A DNA stretch of 46,511 nucleotides from Acidobacteria bacterium UBA2990 (GTDB taxonomy: Bacteria > Acidobacteriota > Vicinamibacteria > Vicinamibacterales > UBA8438), in the NCBI GenBank assembly GCA_002347025.1, contig DEAE01000026.1, forward strand, positions 1 to 46,511, read 5' to 3'. Shown here in pieces: positions 25,695 to 34,533 of this stretch. Under the pieces are notes generated by a model. That model was not told the origin of the DNA, did no database searches, and worked only from the letters and a program-made list of their open reading frames with translations. The position numbers and the translations under genes are program-made. Positions within the stretch are counted from its first letter, which is position 1, and the number at the start of each line of letters is the position of its first letter.

Positions 25695-25729
25695 GTGCCG
25701 TGCCACCTCAACACGAGATGGCACGGCAC
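25695..25729. terminator. Bidirectional hairpin between convergent genes
   Basis: An 11-bp perfect stem (GTGCCGTGCCA with TGGCACGGCAC), extended by a mismatch and CTC/GAG, encloses loop AACAC. It lies between the stops of the phosphotriesterase-like gene (25677) and the convergent cyclase gene (25744), and probably terminates transcription from both sides. Confidence 0.65.
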
Positions 25730-25743
25730 TAGCGAAACTTGCT

Positions 25744-26820
25744 TCAAAACATCGCAATCGGATTGGCTGGGCTTCCTGTACCACCTGCCACCTTGAGTGG
25801 CAGCCCCATGAACATGAACTCGTAGCGATTCTCTTCCGCACACACCCCAGCCAGCGGCTCCAGCAAGGCGTTATCAAGCAACGCGACCCCGTAGTTGAAC
25901 AGCACCCCGTGAACCGGAAACGTCAAACCATATGGATTAGGTCGAGCATCCATCATGTCCCAACCAAGCAGCGACACGTCATGATCACGTATAAATTTGG
26001 CGCAAGTAACACTCAAACCCGGCCGATCTCCACCAGCATATACCCCCCCGTCCCGCACGAACGCATCCTTGCCGCTATACACAAGGAGAGCATCCCCAGG
26101 TTCCATTTCGACACCCTGAGCACGAGCTATCTCCTCAAGCTCCCAACCGTGTACGGGACTATCTGGTGTCACGTACGATACTCCCCGATGACGCGGCACA
26201 TCGAGCAACACCCCTCTCGTGATAATGCCGTCAGACCAGGCATCGATAGTCCCAAAAGAGGCACCTTGGGTTGTCAATTCCACGTCTGGGTCTCTTCCCT
26301 GCCACATCCCGTCGGTATCCCACATGTGACAGAGGGCATCAATGTGCGTAATCGTCTGGCCGTGATAAATGAAACCGTAATAATCGACAACGGAGCCACC
26401 TCCGGTTGCACGGGAGCTTTTGCGAATAAAGTGTTGCTCTGGCTCAAAGACCCGACTTGTTGATACCTTCCGTCCCGTCCGTACGAGTCGCGTGGCAGCC
26501 ACAGTCTTCTCAGGCGTGATCAGATTGATCGCGCCCCGCTGGTCATCAGCCCCCCATCGACCCCAATTTCTGCGATCTGTGTACCAGGATTCAACTTCTT
26601 CTTGGGTAGGCATACGAGGATCTTCCTGAACCACAATCGCGGCGCTAGTAGCCTCAGGCTTTGTGATGTGCTGCTTCAGCAATTCTGCTGGCGAAAAGCT
26701 GTCCGACGTAATCTGACCCGACTTCGATCCTGCCCATCCAGCCACTCGCCCGCCAAAAGTAGCAGCCCCTCCCGCAGCAGCACCTACCGTCGTCAGAAAC
26801 CTTCGTCTAGAAGAAGCCAT
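25744..26820 (-). CDS. Tat-exported cyclase-family hydrolase
   Basis: About 358 residues from ATG 26820. AAAGGA lies 7-8 nt before this ATG but only 1 nt before the alternative ATG at 26826. The signal is SSRRRFLTTVGAAAGG, Tat. The metal-site region reads YHGQTITHIDALCHMW near residue 160, equivalent to the H-x-x-T-H-x-D-x-x-x-H of the cyclase superfamily. NWGRWGADDQRGAINLIT and GGTGSPANPIAMF bracket the domain, as in the secreted cyclase encoded at 11954. Paralogous metal-dependent hydrolase; the Tat route suggests the metal is loaded in the cytoplasm. Convergent with the phosphotriesterase-like gene. Confidence 0.85.
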   Translation of the reverse strand: MASSRRRFLTTVGAAAGGAATFGGRVAGWAGSKSGQITSDSFSPAELLKQHITKPEATSAAIVVQEDPRMPTQEEVESWYTDRRNWGRWGADDQRGAINLITPEKTVAATRLVRTGRKVSTSRVFEPEQHFIRKSSRATGGGSVVDYYGFIYHGQTITHIDALCHMWDTDGMWQGRDPDVELTTQGASFGTIDAWSDGIITRGVLLDVPRHRGVSYVTPDSPVHGWELEEIARAQGVEMEPGDALLVYSGKDAFVRDGGVYAGGDRPGLSVTCAKFIRDHDVSLLGWDMMDARPNPYGLTFPVHGVLFNYGVALLDNALLEPLAGVCAEENRYEFMFMGLPLKVAGGTGSPANPIAMF

Positions 26821-27281
26821 AAACATGTCCTTTCAGTCGCTACACTCAAACCTAGTCCCGTGTGTCATTGCTCGTGGAGTGATGTCGATCATAATCTACC
26901 TATCCGATCGCTGATCCGGTTAGCTGTCCAAAATACATCACCAAAATGAAACAGAATGGGACGAGACACGTCGCAAGCCTCTACGCAGAAATTAGCCAGG
27001 AAAATGTCAACCGCCCCCCAAAAACTCCCAGAATTTGTGGTTTCTGGAAATTATCGCTACTTGATTAAGCCGTTTCCTGACCTCACCATGCCGAAGGCAC
27101 CGCCACTTGAGGCCGGTCTCGGTTGCGCTACCACCCATCCTCACAGCTCAAATCTACATGCTCATGGTCGCTGTCTCGTCTAACCGGTAGCATGTTTCAC
27201 AGCAAATAATTCGGCACAAGACCATATAATCCGACCTGTAGGCTCCCCATCCGATAGGTCTTGAAACTAGAGAGTGAAGCC
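26821..27281. other. Intergenic region, no convincing gene
   Basis: This 461-bp stretch holds the divergent 5' regions of the cyclase gene (26820, minus) and the quinoprotein gene (27282, plus). Small open frames such as 26956-27183 lack an RBS or recognisable content. The only clear signal is TATAAT at 27225-27230, listed separately. Confidence 0.5.
27202..27230 (+). promoter_or_regulatory. Probable promoter of the tandem quinoprotein operon
   Basis: A perfect -10 (TATAAT, 27225-27230) lies about 50 nt before the quinoprotein start at 27282. The -35 region (GCAAAT, 17 nt away) matches the consensus poorly, so activation by a regulator is possible. Confidence 0.35.
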
Positions 27282-29090
27282 ATGGTAATCCGCCGTTTGT
27301 TAGCCTCATTAATTGTGTGCCTCAGTTTCGCCTGCCTCGGGGTCACCGCCTACGGCCAACCAACCTCCGAGAGTTCCGTGCCCGAACTATTGGAAAGCTT
27401 CGTGCCAGTCACTGATGCAATGCTGCGATCGCCAGACCCAGACAACTGGATCAGCTTCCGCAATGGCTACGAACTGTGGGGATACAGCTCACTTGATCAG
27501 GTCAATGCAGATAATGTTGACCAGCTTCGCCTGGTATGGGCTAGAGCGATGCAGCACGGGTACCAGGAGGTCGAACCGATCGTCTACGATGGGGTGATGT
27601 TTCTTGCCAATGTCGAAGATATTGTTCAGGCACTGGATGCTACAACCGGCGACCTACTGTGGGAGTATCGGCGTAATCTTCCCGATAACATTGCGAACGT
27701 AACCGGAACCAGATATCGCTATCGTAACGTTTCCATCTACGACGACAAGATCTTCCTTGCCACCAATGATGCTTTCCTTGTGGCGCTCGATGCCCGCACC
27801 GGCACACTCATATGGGAAACACAACGCGCTGACTATCGCGAACGTGTGGCGCAAACCGCTGGTCCCACTATTGTGAAGGGTAAGCTAATCACTGGGTCCC
27901 GCTGTAACCCTTCCAGTCCTCGCCCAGGCGGCTGCTTCATCACTGCACACGATGTCGACACCGGTGAGGAAATCTGGCGTATTAACACGGCCGCTACACC
28001 GGATCAGCCCGGTGGTGACACCTGGGGCGGTCTCCCACGCTCAGCCCGCCGGCATGCATCGGCGTGGATGGTCGGCAGCTACGACCCAGCACTGGACCTC
28101 GTCTACTGGGGCACTGGCCCACCAGCACCACTTCCGGAGAAACTCCGCGGGGCTGGCAAAGCAGACCTGCTTTTTACAAACTCCACTTTGGCACTCGACC
28201 CAGATACTGGTGAAATGGCTTGGTATTTTCAGCACCTGCCTCGAGACAACTGGGACCTTGACCACGTGTTTGAACGCATGATTGTTGAGACCAATGTATC
28301 GCCAAACCCTGAAGTGGTTCCGTGGATTAACCCCAATGTGCAACCGGGAGAGATGCGTAAGATCATCACCGGGATACCAGGCAAGACCGGCCTCGTGTGG
28401 ACACTGGACGCTGAGACCGGAGAATTCTTGTGGGCACGACCGACGGTGTATCAAAACATCATGACTGGCCTCGATCTCGAGACAGGTCGACCTAGTATCG
28501 ATGAATCAACAACACCACAGTCTGTGGAAAATGCAGTTCTCGCGTGTCCACACCTGTTAGGTGGCAAGAACCAGCCATCAGGAGCCTACAGCCCGGACAC
28601 CAAGGCACTCTACAACCCTCTAAACAACGCTTGTATGGATTTGGCAATGTCAGTGGATATTGCTGGACCCAGCGACGGCTATGATATCCGGACCAGAGTT
28701 CGTCACGTGCCTGGAGTTGACGCAGACACGGCACCGGTCGGACGGCTAGAAGCGGTGTCTGCCTCAACAGGCGCCACACTCTGGACCTATGAACAACGAG
28801 CTCCAATTTACGGCTCCGTGCTCGCTACCGGTGGTAACCTGGTCTTCTCGGGGGACGTCGTCCGGCGATTTAGAGCTCTGAATGCAGAGAACGGTTCAGT
28901 GTTATGGGAAACCATCCTTAACGGACCGGTAAGCGGTCGCCCTATGACCTACAGTATCAATGGTCGACAGTATCTCGCCATCGGGTCAGGCGGGTTAACG
29001 CAAGGCACCAGTTTCCTACAACTCACCCCTGAGTTGAACACGCCCAGCGGAAGCAACACCCTTTTCGTGTTTGCACTACCAGCACGCTAG
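27282..29090 (+). CDS. PQQ-dependent quinoprotein dehydrogenase (tandem copy A)
   Basis: About 602 residues from ATG 27282 (AGAGTG box); the upstream TTG at 27261 is less likely. A Sec signal ends at AYGQ. The body is a PQQ propeller with ALDATTGDLLWEY, ALDARTGTLIWE and TLDAETGEFLWAR blades, plus DNWDLDHVFER and GGKNQPSGAYSPDT landmarks of methanol/ethanol-type dehydrogenases. The propeller opens with WISFRNGYELWGYSSLDQ, where many relatives have W-x-x-Y-x-x-D-x-x-x-x-R-Y-S. No CxxCH cytochrome domain is present, so a separate carrier is needed. A paralogue follows 58 nt downstream. Confidence 0.88.
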   Translation: MVIRRLLASLIVCLSFACLGVTAYGQPTSESSVPELLESFVPVTDAMLRSPDPDNWISFRNGYELWGYSSLDQVNADNVDQLRLVWARAMQHGYQEVEPIVYDGVMFLANVEDIVQALDATTGDLLWEYRRNLPDNIANVTGTRYRYRNVSIYDDKIFLATNDAFLVALDARTGTLIWETQRADYRERVAQTAGPTIVKGKLITGSRCNPSSPRPGGCFITAHDVDTGEEIWRINTAATPDQPGGDTWGGLPRSARRHASAWMVGSYDPALDLVYWGTGPPAPLPEKLRGAGKADLLFTNSTLALDPDTGEMAWYFQHLPRDNWDLDHVFERMIVETNVSPNPEVVPWINPNVQPGEMRKIITGIPGKTGLVWTLDAETGEFLWARPTVYQNIMTGLDLETGRPSIDESTTPQSVENAVLACPHLLGGKNQPSGAYSPDTKALYNPLNNACMDLAMSVDIAGPSDGYDIRTRVRHVPGVDADTAPVGRLEAVSASTGATLWTYEQRAPIYGSVLATGGNLVFSGDVVRRFRALNAENGSVLWETILNGPVSGRPMTYSINGRQYLAIGSGGLTQGTSFLQLTPELNTPSGSNTLFVFALPAR

Positions 29091-29148
29091 ACCCAGGATG
29101 ACAAGCGGAAGCCATTGTAGATATTCTCTCAGAACCCGGAGTCACAGT

Positions 29149-30912
29149 ATGTCTCATCAGCGTCCTGTTAAACACTGCACGCTAATAATGCTGACTGCAG
29201 CCACGCTCTGGGCAATTCTTCCTACCGTTGCCCAAGCCCAATCAGGCGTGGATTTCAGACCAGTCACTGACGAGATGCTCCAGGCTCCCCCGCCGGAACA
29301 CTGGCTCATGTGGCGGCGCACCCTAGACAGCTGGGGTTACAGTCCCCTGAACCAGATTGACCGGGACAATGCGAACGAACTTCGCCTAGTCTGGACTCGA
29401 GCGTTGAACCCAGGCAGCAATCAAGGCACGCCACTGGTATATGACGGCATCATGTACATGCCCAACCCAAGCGATGTTATTCAAGCGATTGATGCAGTCA
29501 GCGGCGACCTCCAGTGGGAATACCAACGGGACCAGCCAGAAGATTTGACAGACTACGTTGCAGGACTTGCCCAAATCAACAGGAACATCGCCATTTATAA
29601 CAAGCTAATCATCGACACTAGTGCCGACGACTACGTCTTTGCCCTAGATGCAATATCTGGAACACTGGTTTGGGAAACCCAGATTCTTGATTACCAGAAA
29701 TTGCCAGCCCACCAGTCATCAGGCCCGATCGTCGCTAACGGCAAGATCATCTCAGGCCGAGGCTGTATGCCACGTTCAGGGCCCGATGCTTGTGTCATCA
29801 CGGCCCACGATGCCGAGACCGGCAATGAGATATGGCGACGCCGACTCATTCCCGCACCCGGCGAATCAGGTGACGAAACGTGGGGCGACGTACCCTATGA
29901 GGAGCGCCGACACGTCGGATCGTGGATGGTACCAAGCTACGACCCTGCACTAAACCTTGTCTACGTCGGCACATCGGTTACATCCCCGGCGCCAAAATTC
30001 CTAGTCGGAGGAGTGAATTTCACACACTTGTATCACAACTCCACACTAGCACTTGACGCAGACAACGGCGAAATTAGATGGTATTACCAACACCTCAATG
30101 ACCACTGGGACCTTGACCATCCGTTCGAACGCCTGTTGGTGGACACTGCAGTCGCACCGAACCCTAGCGCCGTGAGTTGGATTAACCCCAGGCTGCGGAC
30201 TGGAGAGCGCCGCCGGGTTGTCACTGGCATTCCCGGCAAGACCGGTGTGGTCTACACACTTGATCGCGAAACCGGGGAATTCCTCTGGGCGACGCCGACC
30301 GTCAGTCAGAACGTGATTAGTAACATCGACGGCGCCACAGGAACGGTAACCGAGAATGCAGAGGTTGTGTTCACCGCAGAGGGGCAGGAAGTGATGGCCT
30401 GCCCGACCTGGCAAGGGGGCAAGGACTGGGAGGCTGGAACCTATAGCCCACTAACCAACAACATGTACATGCCGCTGCGCCATACCTGCGGGAGGATGAT
30501 GGCCGCCGCTGACACTGGCTGGTACGCATTGCGTGTGCGCACCCAAATCACGCCAGGTATCGACCAACTTGGCACAATTCGAGCCATATCTGTCGAGACC
30601 GGCGAAACTATCTGGACACACGATCAAAAGGCCTTCACTATGTCGTTGATGTCCACGGGTGGAGGACTTGTCTTCGGAGGCGATGCCAATGGTCGCTTTA
30701 AAGCTCTCGACCACAATACCGGCGAAGTGCTGTGGGAGATCAACCTTGGATCGCCGGTTACCGGATTCCCGGTAACCTACGCGGTTGATGGGCGACAATA
30801 TGTGGCAATCAGCACTGGTCGATCTCTGAACACAGGAGGACTCCGCCACCTAACCCCAGACCTTCAACCCAGTGCTGGAAATAATTTATTCGTATTCGCA
30901 CTTCCAGAATAA
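29149..30912 (+). CDS. PQQ-dependent quinoprotein dehydrogenase (tandem copy B)
   Basis: About 587 residues from ATG 29149, which has GGAG 7 nt upstream; a longer reading from 29071 overlaps the previous gene and has no signal. The Sec signal ends at AQAQ. It closely parallels copy A: WGYSPLNQIDRDNANELRLVW, AIDAVSGDLQWEY, ALDAISGTLVWET, DHWDLDHPFERL and GGKDWEAGTYSPLTNNMY. It also lacks a haem-binding domain. The two genes plus the small lipoprotein at 31011 run in one direction with short gaps and probably form one operon. Copies A and B may have different substrates or form a heteromer; sequence alone does not tell. Confidence 0.88.
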   Translation: MSHQRPVKHCTLIMLTAATLWAILPTVAQAQSGVDFRPVTDEMLQAPPPEHWLMWRRTLDSWGYSPLNQIDRDNANELRLVWTRALNPGSNQGTPLVYDGIMYMPNPSDVIQAIDAVSGDLQWEYQRDQPEDLTDYVAGLAQINRNIAIYNKLIIDTSADDYVFALDAISGTLVWETQILDYQKLPAHQSSGPIVANGKIISGRGCMPRSGPDACVITAHDAETGNEIWRRRLIPAPGESGDETWGDVPYEERRHVGSWMVPSYDPALNLVYVGTSVTSPAPKFLVGGVNFTHLYHNSTLALDADNGEIRWYYQHLNDHWDLDHPFERLLVDTAVAPNPSAVSWINPRLRTGERRRVVTGIPGKTGVVYTLDRETGEFLWATPTVSQNVISNIDGATGTVTENAEVVFTAEGQEVMACPTWQGGKDWEAGTYSPLTNNMYMPLRHTCGRMMAAADTGWYALRVRTQITPGIDQLGTIRAISVETGETIWTHDQKAFTMSLMSTGGGLVFGGDANGRFKALDHNTGEVLWEINLGSPVTGFPVTYAVDGRQYVAISTGRSLNTGGLRHLTPDLQPSAGNNLFVFALPE

Positions 30913-31010
30913 AGCTAGCTACCACCCACCGACTTCCACTGAATAGCATGGAAGGAATCTCCCAGGAGGAACGTTCGTTCATGCTAGGGCCGACTTGAGG
31001 GAGAAACGGA

Positions 31011-31277
31011 ATGATGTCCCCAGACAGCAACAAGAGTAAAAGCCAGTCACCTCTGCCACTGCTAGACAGTCAGATCAAAACAGCGAAGTTAGATAGGCGT
31101 TCATTTTTCACTAGAGCAGTCGGCGCCAGCACACTGGCATTTGGCATGAACTTCATGTCCGCCTGCGGGAAGGGCGAAAGAGACGACTGCGACAGCGATA
31201 TGAAAACCGACTCCGATTCCAACTCCAACCCGCTGACGGCTAGCGATATTCAAGACAGCTGCGACTCTGACCGCTGA
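31011..31277 (+). CDS. Small Tat lipoprotein with repeated CDSD motif
   Basis: 88 residues. GGGAGAAACGGA precedes the ATG pair. The N-terminal 28 residues are polar, followed by DRRSFFTRAVGASTLAFG, a twin-arginine signal, and MSAC, a probable lipobox. The short mature part (about 35 residues) is almost entirely Asp/Ser and has two CDSD motifs (DDCDSDMKTDSD and DSCDSDR). I do not recognise a family. The acidic, Cys-containing tail could bind metal (Ca2+ or a soft metal) or serve as a precursor for modification. It follows the two quinoprotein genes by 98 nt, so a role with them is plausible. Tat use by so small a protein is unusual. Confidence 0.65.
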   Translation: MMSPDSNKSKSQSPLPLLDSQIKTAKLDRRSFFTRAVGASTLAFGMNFMSACGKGERDDCDSDMKTDSDSNSNPLTASDIQDSCDSDR

Positions 31278-31546
31278 CTACCGTTTTTCGACAGACTACC
31301 AAATCGCCAAATTCTCCTATTTGATCAAACCCTTATCCTTAGCCTGTACAGCCCACTGCATGGACAACGTTCATCCGCACTCAAATAATCCCTAACACGA
31401 AACCAAGAGTGTCTCTGACTAATACTGCTCACTCGGCTGCTATCGCCATCAATTGCCAGCCGCTGGCTTAACCGACTAGCCTCAAGCACAAAAACTCAAG
31501 AAACATCCGGAAAACTAGCCACTGAACACACGTTGGCAACGCGTCA

Positions 31547-33571
31547 CTAGGGCCGGTCCACTGGTGCTATTTCCCAGGTGTAAGGGCGGTCTGTCACGTA
31601 TTGTTCAAACCAATCAAGCTCAACATTCATCTTGAAAAGCTGATGACGAAGTTCCCGCCATCCATGCCCTTCTCGGGGAGCAACATAGAGATGAGTCGGA
31701 ACTCCCAAACTCTTGAGTGCGCGATGCATTTCGACCGACTGCGGCATAGGAACTCGGAGATCATCTTCTCCAACCAAGAAGATCGTCGGGGTCGTTACAC
31801 CTGACACGTGCTTCAATGGCGAATGCTCCCAGTAGAGGTCAGTCGGCGCATCGACTTGCCAGGGGGTCCCACCGAACCAAGGAGTACGCTGGCTGCGAGT
31901 GTCGCTTTGTGCGTACATTGAGATCCAGTTCGCGGCTCCAGCACCAGACGACGCTGCCTTAAAACGACCTGTATGGGTGATGACTTTGTTCGTCATGTGG
32001 CCACCGCCACTCCATCCCATTTTAGCCATCCGGTCGCCATCTACTAAGGACGAAGCGATCAGGTGGTCCGCGCCAGCGAGCACATCGAGGTGAGCGTTGG
32101 TAAAGTAACCATCGACCATATCGCGTAGAAACACATCGCCATAGCCTGTACTGCCTCGATAGTTGGGTTGCAATACAAAATAGCCCATAGCCGACAGCAC
32201 CGGTGTGTAATTGCGAGACGACCCAAACCCGAATTTATCAGAGGCTTGTGGACCACCGTGAGTTTGAATAACGAGCGGATACCGACGTCCCTCTTCATAG
32301 TCGAGAGGGTAGAACAGCAGACCTTCTACTGACACGCCATCGGCACCGGTCCAATCAACCCCCTCCTGGTGAGGCAAGTGGAAATCACGAGCTAAATAAT
32401 CAAAAACACGGGTAACGCGCCTTAGCATGGAACCAGTGTCGGTCGCCAGCAGCCACACATCGCCAGGGTTGTTAGGTTCACGGATCGTCAGAATATGCTG
32501 ATCAGCAGAGGGAACTAGAGTCCAAGAGCCTATCGAATGCTGGCCTTCAGTTAGCGGTTCAGACATGCCTGTCACCGAGTCCAGGCGAAGTAACTCACTG
32601 TGAAGCCCCATGTTGGCAACAACGAACAGCGACCGCCCGTCTTCAGACCACTCGGCCGCTGTGAATTCGTAGGGAAGTTCATCAGCCAACATCTGGGTTG
32701 TAGTTCCGGCCGCTGAGACCAAGAACACGTTACTGTTGTAGTACTTTTCGAAACGTCCATTGGAACGCGACCGAAATAACACCTGTGACCCATCTGGCGA
32801 CACCCGTGCGCCCGATTCCGGAACGTCATTATTAGTGAGCCTGACTGGCATACTGCCATCGCTGTTCATCAACCAGACTTCACTTGCATCCCGATATTCA
32901 AGCACTGGATTAGGGGCACGATGAAATGCAACACGCCGCCCGTCCCGTGAGAGATTGTAAGCAAGGATGGAATAGCCGCCTTCAGTGACGCGGGTCGTCT
33001 TTCCGGTAGACACAGCCACCATCCATAGATGTTGCTGTTCAAGCTGTTCCTCAAAAGCATAAACATCATCGTTTTTTGACTCTCGACTCCGCTGCTCTAG
33101 CGACTTCTCATCCAATGCGAGGAAATACAACGAACTGCCATCCGAAGACCATGCAATGTCAGAAACCGCTGTTGGGTGGGCCGTCAACTTACTCGCCTCA
33201 CCTCCACCATTTCCCAATAGATAGATTTGAGATTCCTCGGTAGGTCCTCTCTTCGCCAGAAAAGCGATGGTCTCACCACTTGGCGACCAGCGGGGGCTCA
33301 GCTCACCACTAGAACCATTCGTCAACTGCACCGTGTTTCCCCCATCACTGTTGACCCGCCAGATATGCGTCTGCATCTGATTCGCATTCCAGTCGGCTCG
33401 ACCCAGCACGTAGAGTAGCTGGCTCCCATCTGGAGACAACTGTGGGTCTGTCAACCGTGGTGTCTCCAACAAATCGACCAAGGTCATAGCTTGTCGCGTC
33501 TGGCTAAACACAGTAGCGGCCAACAGCAGACACATCGCAGCAAACAAGACACATATGCGATTCCTAATCAT
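31547..33571 (-). CDS. Secreted prolyl-oligopeptidase-family (S9C-like) serine peptidase
   Basis: 674 residues from ATG 33571 (GGGAGG, 6 nt). A Sec signal (VLFAAMCLLLAATVFSQ) leads into a WD40-like beta-propeller with repeated LSPDGSQLLY, WSPSGETIAF, WSSDGSSLYF and VSPDGSQVLF blades (about residues 40-400). The C-terminal alpha/beta hydrolase domain has Ser near 519 in GWSGGGHM, Asp near 603 in EDDLRVP and His near 634 in EGHGW. The G-x-S-x-G oxyanion region and the THGGPQASD strand are standard S9C. It probably degrades peptides in the periplasm. No partner gene is obvious; the 5' region faces the DUF6152 cluster. Confidence 0.93.
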   Translation of the reverse strand: MIRNRICVLFAAMCLLLAATVFSQTRQAMTLVDLLETPRLTDPQLSPDGSQLLYVLGRADWNANQMQTHIWRVNSDGGNTVQLTNGSSGELSPRWSPSGETIAFLAKRGPTEESQIYLLGNGGGEASKLTAHPTAVSDIAWSSDGSSLYFLALDEKSLEQRSRESKNDDVYAFEEQLEQQHLWMVAVSTGKTTRVTEGGYSILAYNLSRDGRRVAFHRAPNPVLEYRDASEVWLMNSDGSMPVRLTNNDVPESGARVSPDGSQVLFRSRSNGRFEKYYNSNVFLVSAAGTTTQMLADELPYEFTAAEWSEDGRSLFVVANMGLHSELLRLDSVTGMSEPLTEGQHSIGSWTLVPSADQHILTIREPNNPGDVWLLATDTGSMLRRVTRVFDYLARDFHLPHQEGVDWTGADGVSVEGLLFYPLDYEEGRRYPLVIQTHGGPQASDKFGFGSSRNYTPVLSAMGYFVLQPNYRGSTGYGDVFLRDMVDGYFTNAHLDVLAGADHLIASSLVDGDRMAKMGWSGGGHMTNKVITHTGRFKAASSGAGAANWISMYAQSDTRSQRTPWFGGTPWQVDAPTDLYWEHSPLKHVSGVTTPTIFLVGEDDLRVPMPQSVEMHRALKSLGVPTHLYVAPREGHGWRELRHQLFKMNVELDWFEQYVTDRPYTWEIAPVDRP

Positions 33572-34057
33572 CACTAGCCTCCCTCACTCCTGGCGCCACA
33601 CAAGACTCTGCAGGTTCCCAGCAAAAACTGACAGCAGTCGATCGAACATGAATACAAGCTGCAACAGTAACTTCGAGTCAGTAACGCTCGAGAACTGTTG
33701 AACAGATGACTACTTCGTCATTAACGACGGCCACACCAAGCCAATGGTGTCCCAGGCCAAGATGGTCTGGTTTCAAACGCGCATTACCTATCTCTGAAGA
33801 ACTGAGTTTGACCCGACTATGCAATGAATGCAACGCACAGCACCATCGACATATACGGCGTAGGAGTGCAGCAATATTAGGCCAAACTGACGCACGGGGC
33901 CCAAGGTTGTAGAGGATCACCAACCACCTCAGTGACCCACAAAGTTCAGTCTGAACACAGGGAGGTACGATTAGCCTGAACCATCCCCTACGGACGAATC
34001 AAGAACGCCCGCAGGGGATGTTCACAACGCTATGTCTCAGCTTTCTGCCCAGTCAGG
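33572..34057. other. Intergenic region with a hairpin, no convincing gene
   Basis: This 486-bp gap between the peptidase and the DUF6152 gene contains no frame with an RBS and recognisable content; minus-strand frame 33678-33923 has no identifiable fold. An 8-bp inverted repeat (CATCCCCT at 33982-33989 with AGGGGATG at 34013-34020) lies about 40 nt downstream of the DUF6152 stop and could act as its terminator. Confidence 0.45.
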
Positions 34058-34501
34058 CTACCGTCCAGGTCCAGGCTCTGTGGCATCTCTGCCATCTAGC
34101 GGAGCCCCTGTTCCGGAAGACCCAGCGAATAAACGCCGCCCGTCGGGAAACGTCACATCTCGACCGTTTGCCCGGAATGCACCGTCTATCGCCTGATAAC
34201 CCTCAACTAGAACCTCCGTCCCAGGAATAACGGAGGCTTTCGACCAGCCCCGCCGAACCAGTGCCCCTGGAGGTCCAGCTTCAATCATCCAACTGTCGAT
34301 GGTTCCATCATCATTCTCTACATCAAGATGCATCCACGCGTGGGGGTTGATCCACTCCATTCTCGTGATCTTGCCCTGCAGTGCCACCGGGCGGTTCGCA
34401 TCGAACTCTGCAGCGAATGCGTGATGCGCCTCTACAGACGCGCCAGCCACAAAAAAACCGACACCAAGACCAATCACAAGTGTTCCTACCATGTATCGCA
34501 T
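34058..34501 (-). CDS. DUF6152 secreted protein
   Basis: 147 residues with a signal peptide (about residues 1-25, ending in EAHH). The mature start AHHAFAAEFDANRP, the strand LQGKITRMEWINPHAWMHLDV and the later GTEVLVEGYQAIDG are the landmarks of DUF6152, a small OB-like domain common in acidobacteria and proteobacteria. Its function is not known; the leading His-His might bind metal. It is the third gene of an apparent minus-strand operon: WDGDTLVV protein (37084), VOC fusion (36252), this gene (32 nt gap). DUF6152 genes recur beside this family, so the link is probably functional. Confidence 0.88.
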   Translation of the reverse strand: MRYMVGTLVIGLGVGFFVAGASVEAHHAFAAEFDANRPVALQGKITRMEWINPHAWMHLDVENDDGTIDSWMIEAGPPGALVRRGWSKASVIPGTEVLVEGYQAIDGAFRANGRDVTFPDGRRLFAGSSGTGAPLDGRDATEPGPGR

Positions 34502-34533
34502 TACCCTTACCTCTGCTTTCCCTGATAAATCAC

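Noticed and set aside
26956..27183. Small plus-strand gene of 75 codons
   Set aside because: It lacks an RBS and conserved features and sits in the promoter region of the quinoprotein operon.
33678..33923. Small minus-strand gene of 81 codons
   Set aside because: No RBS and no family resemblance; the N-terminus is not a signal peptide.
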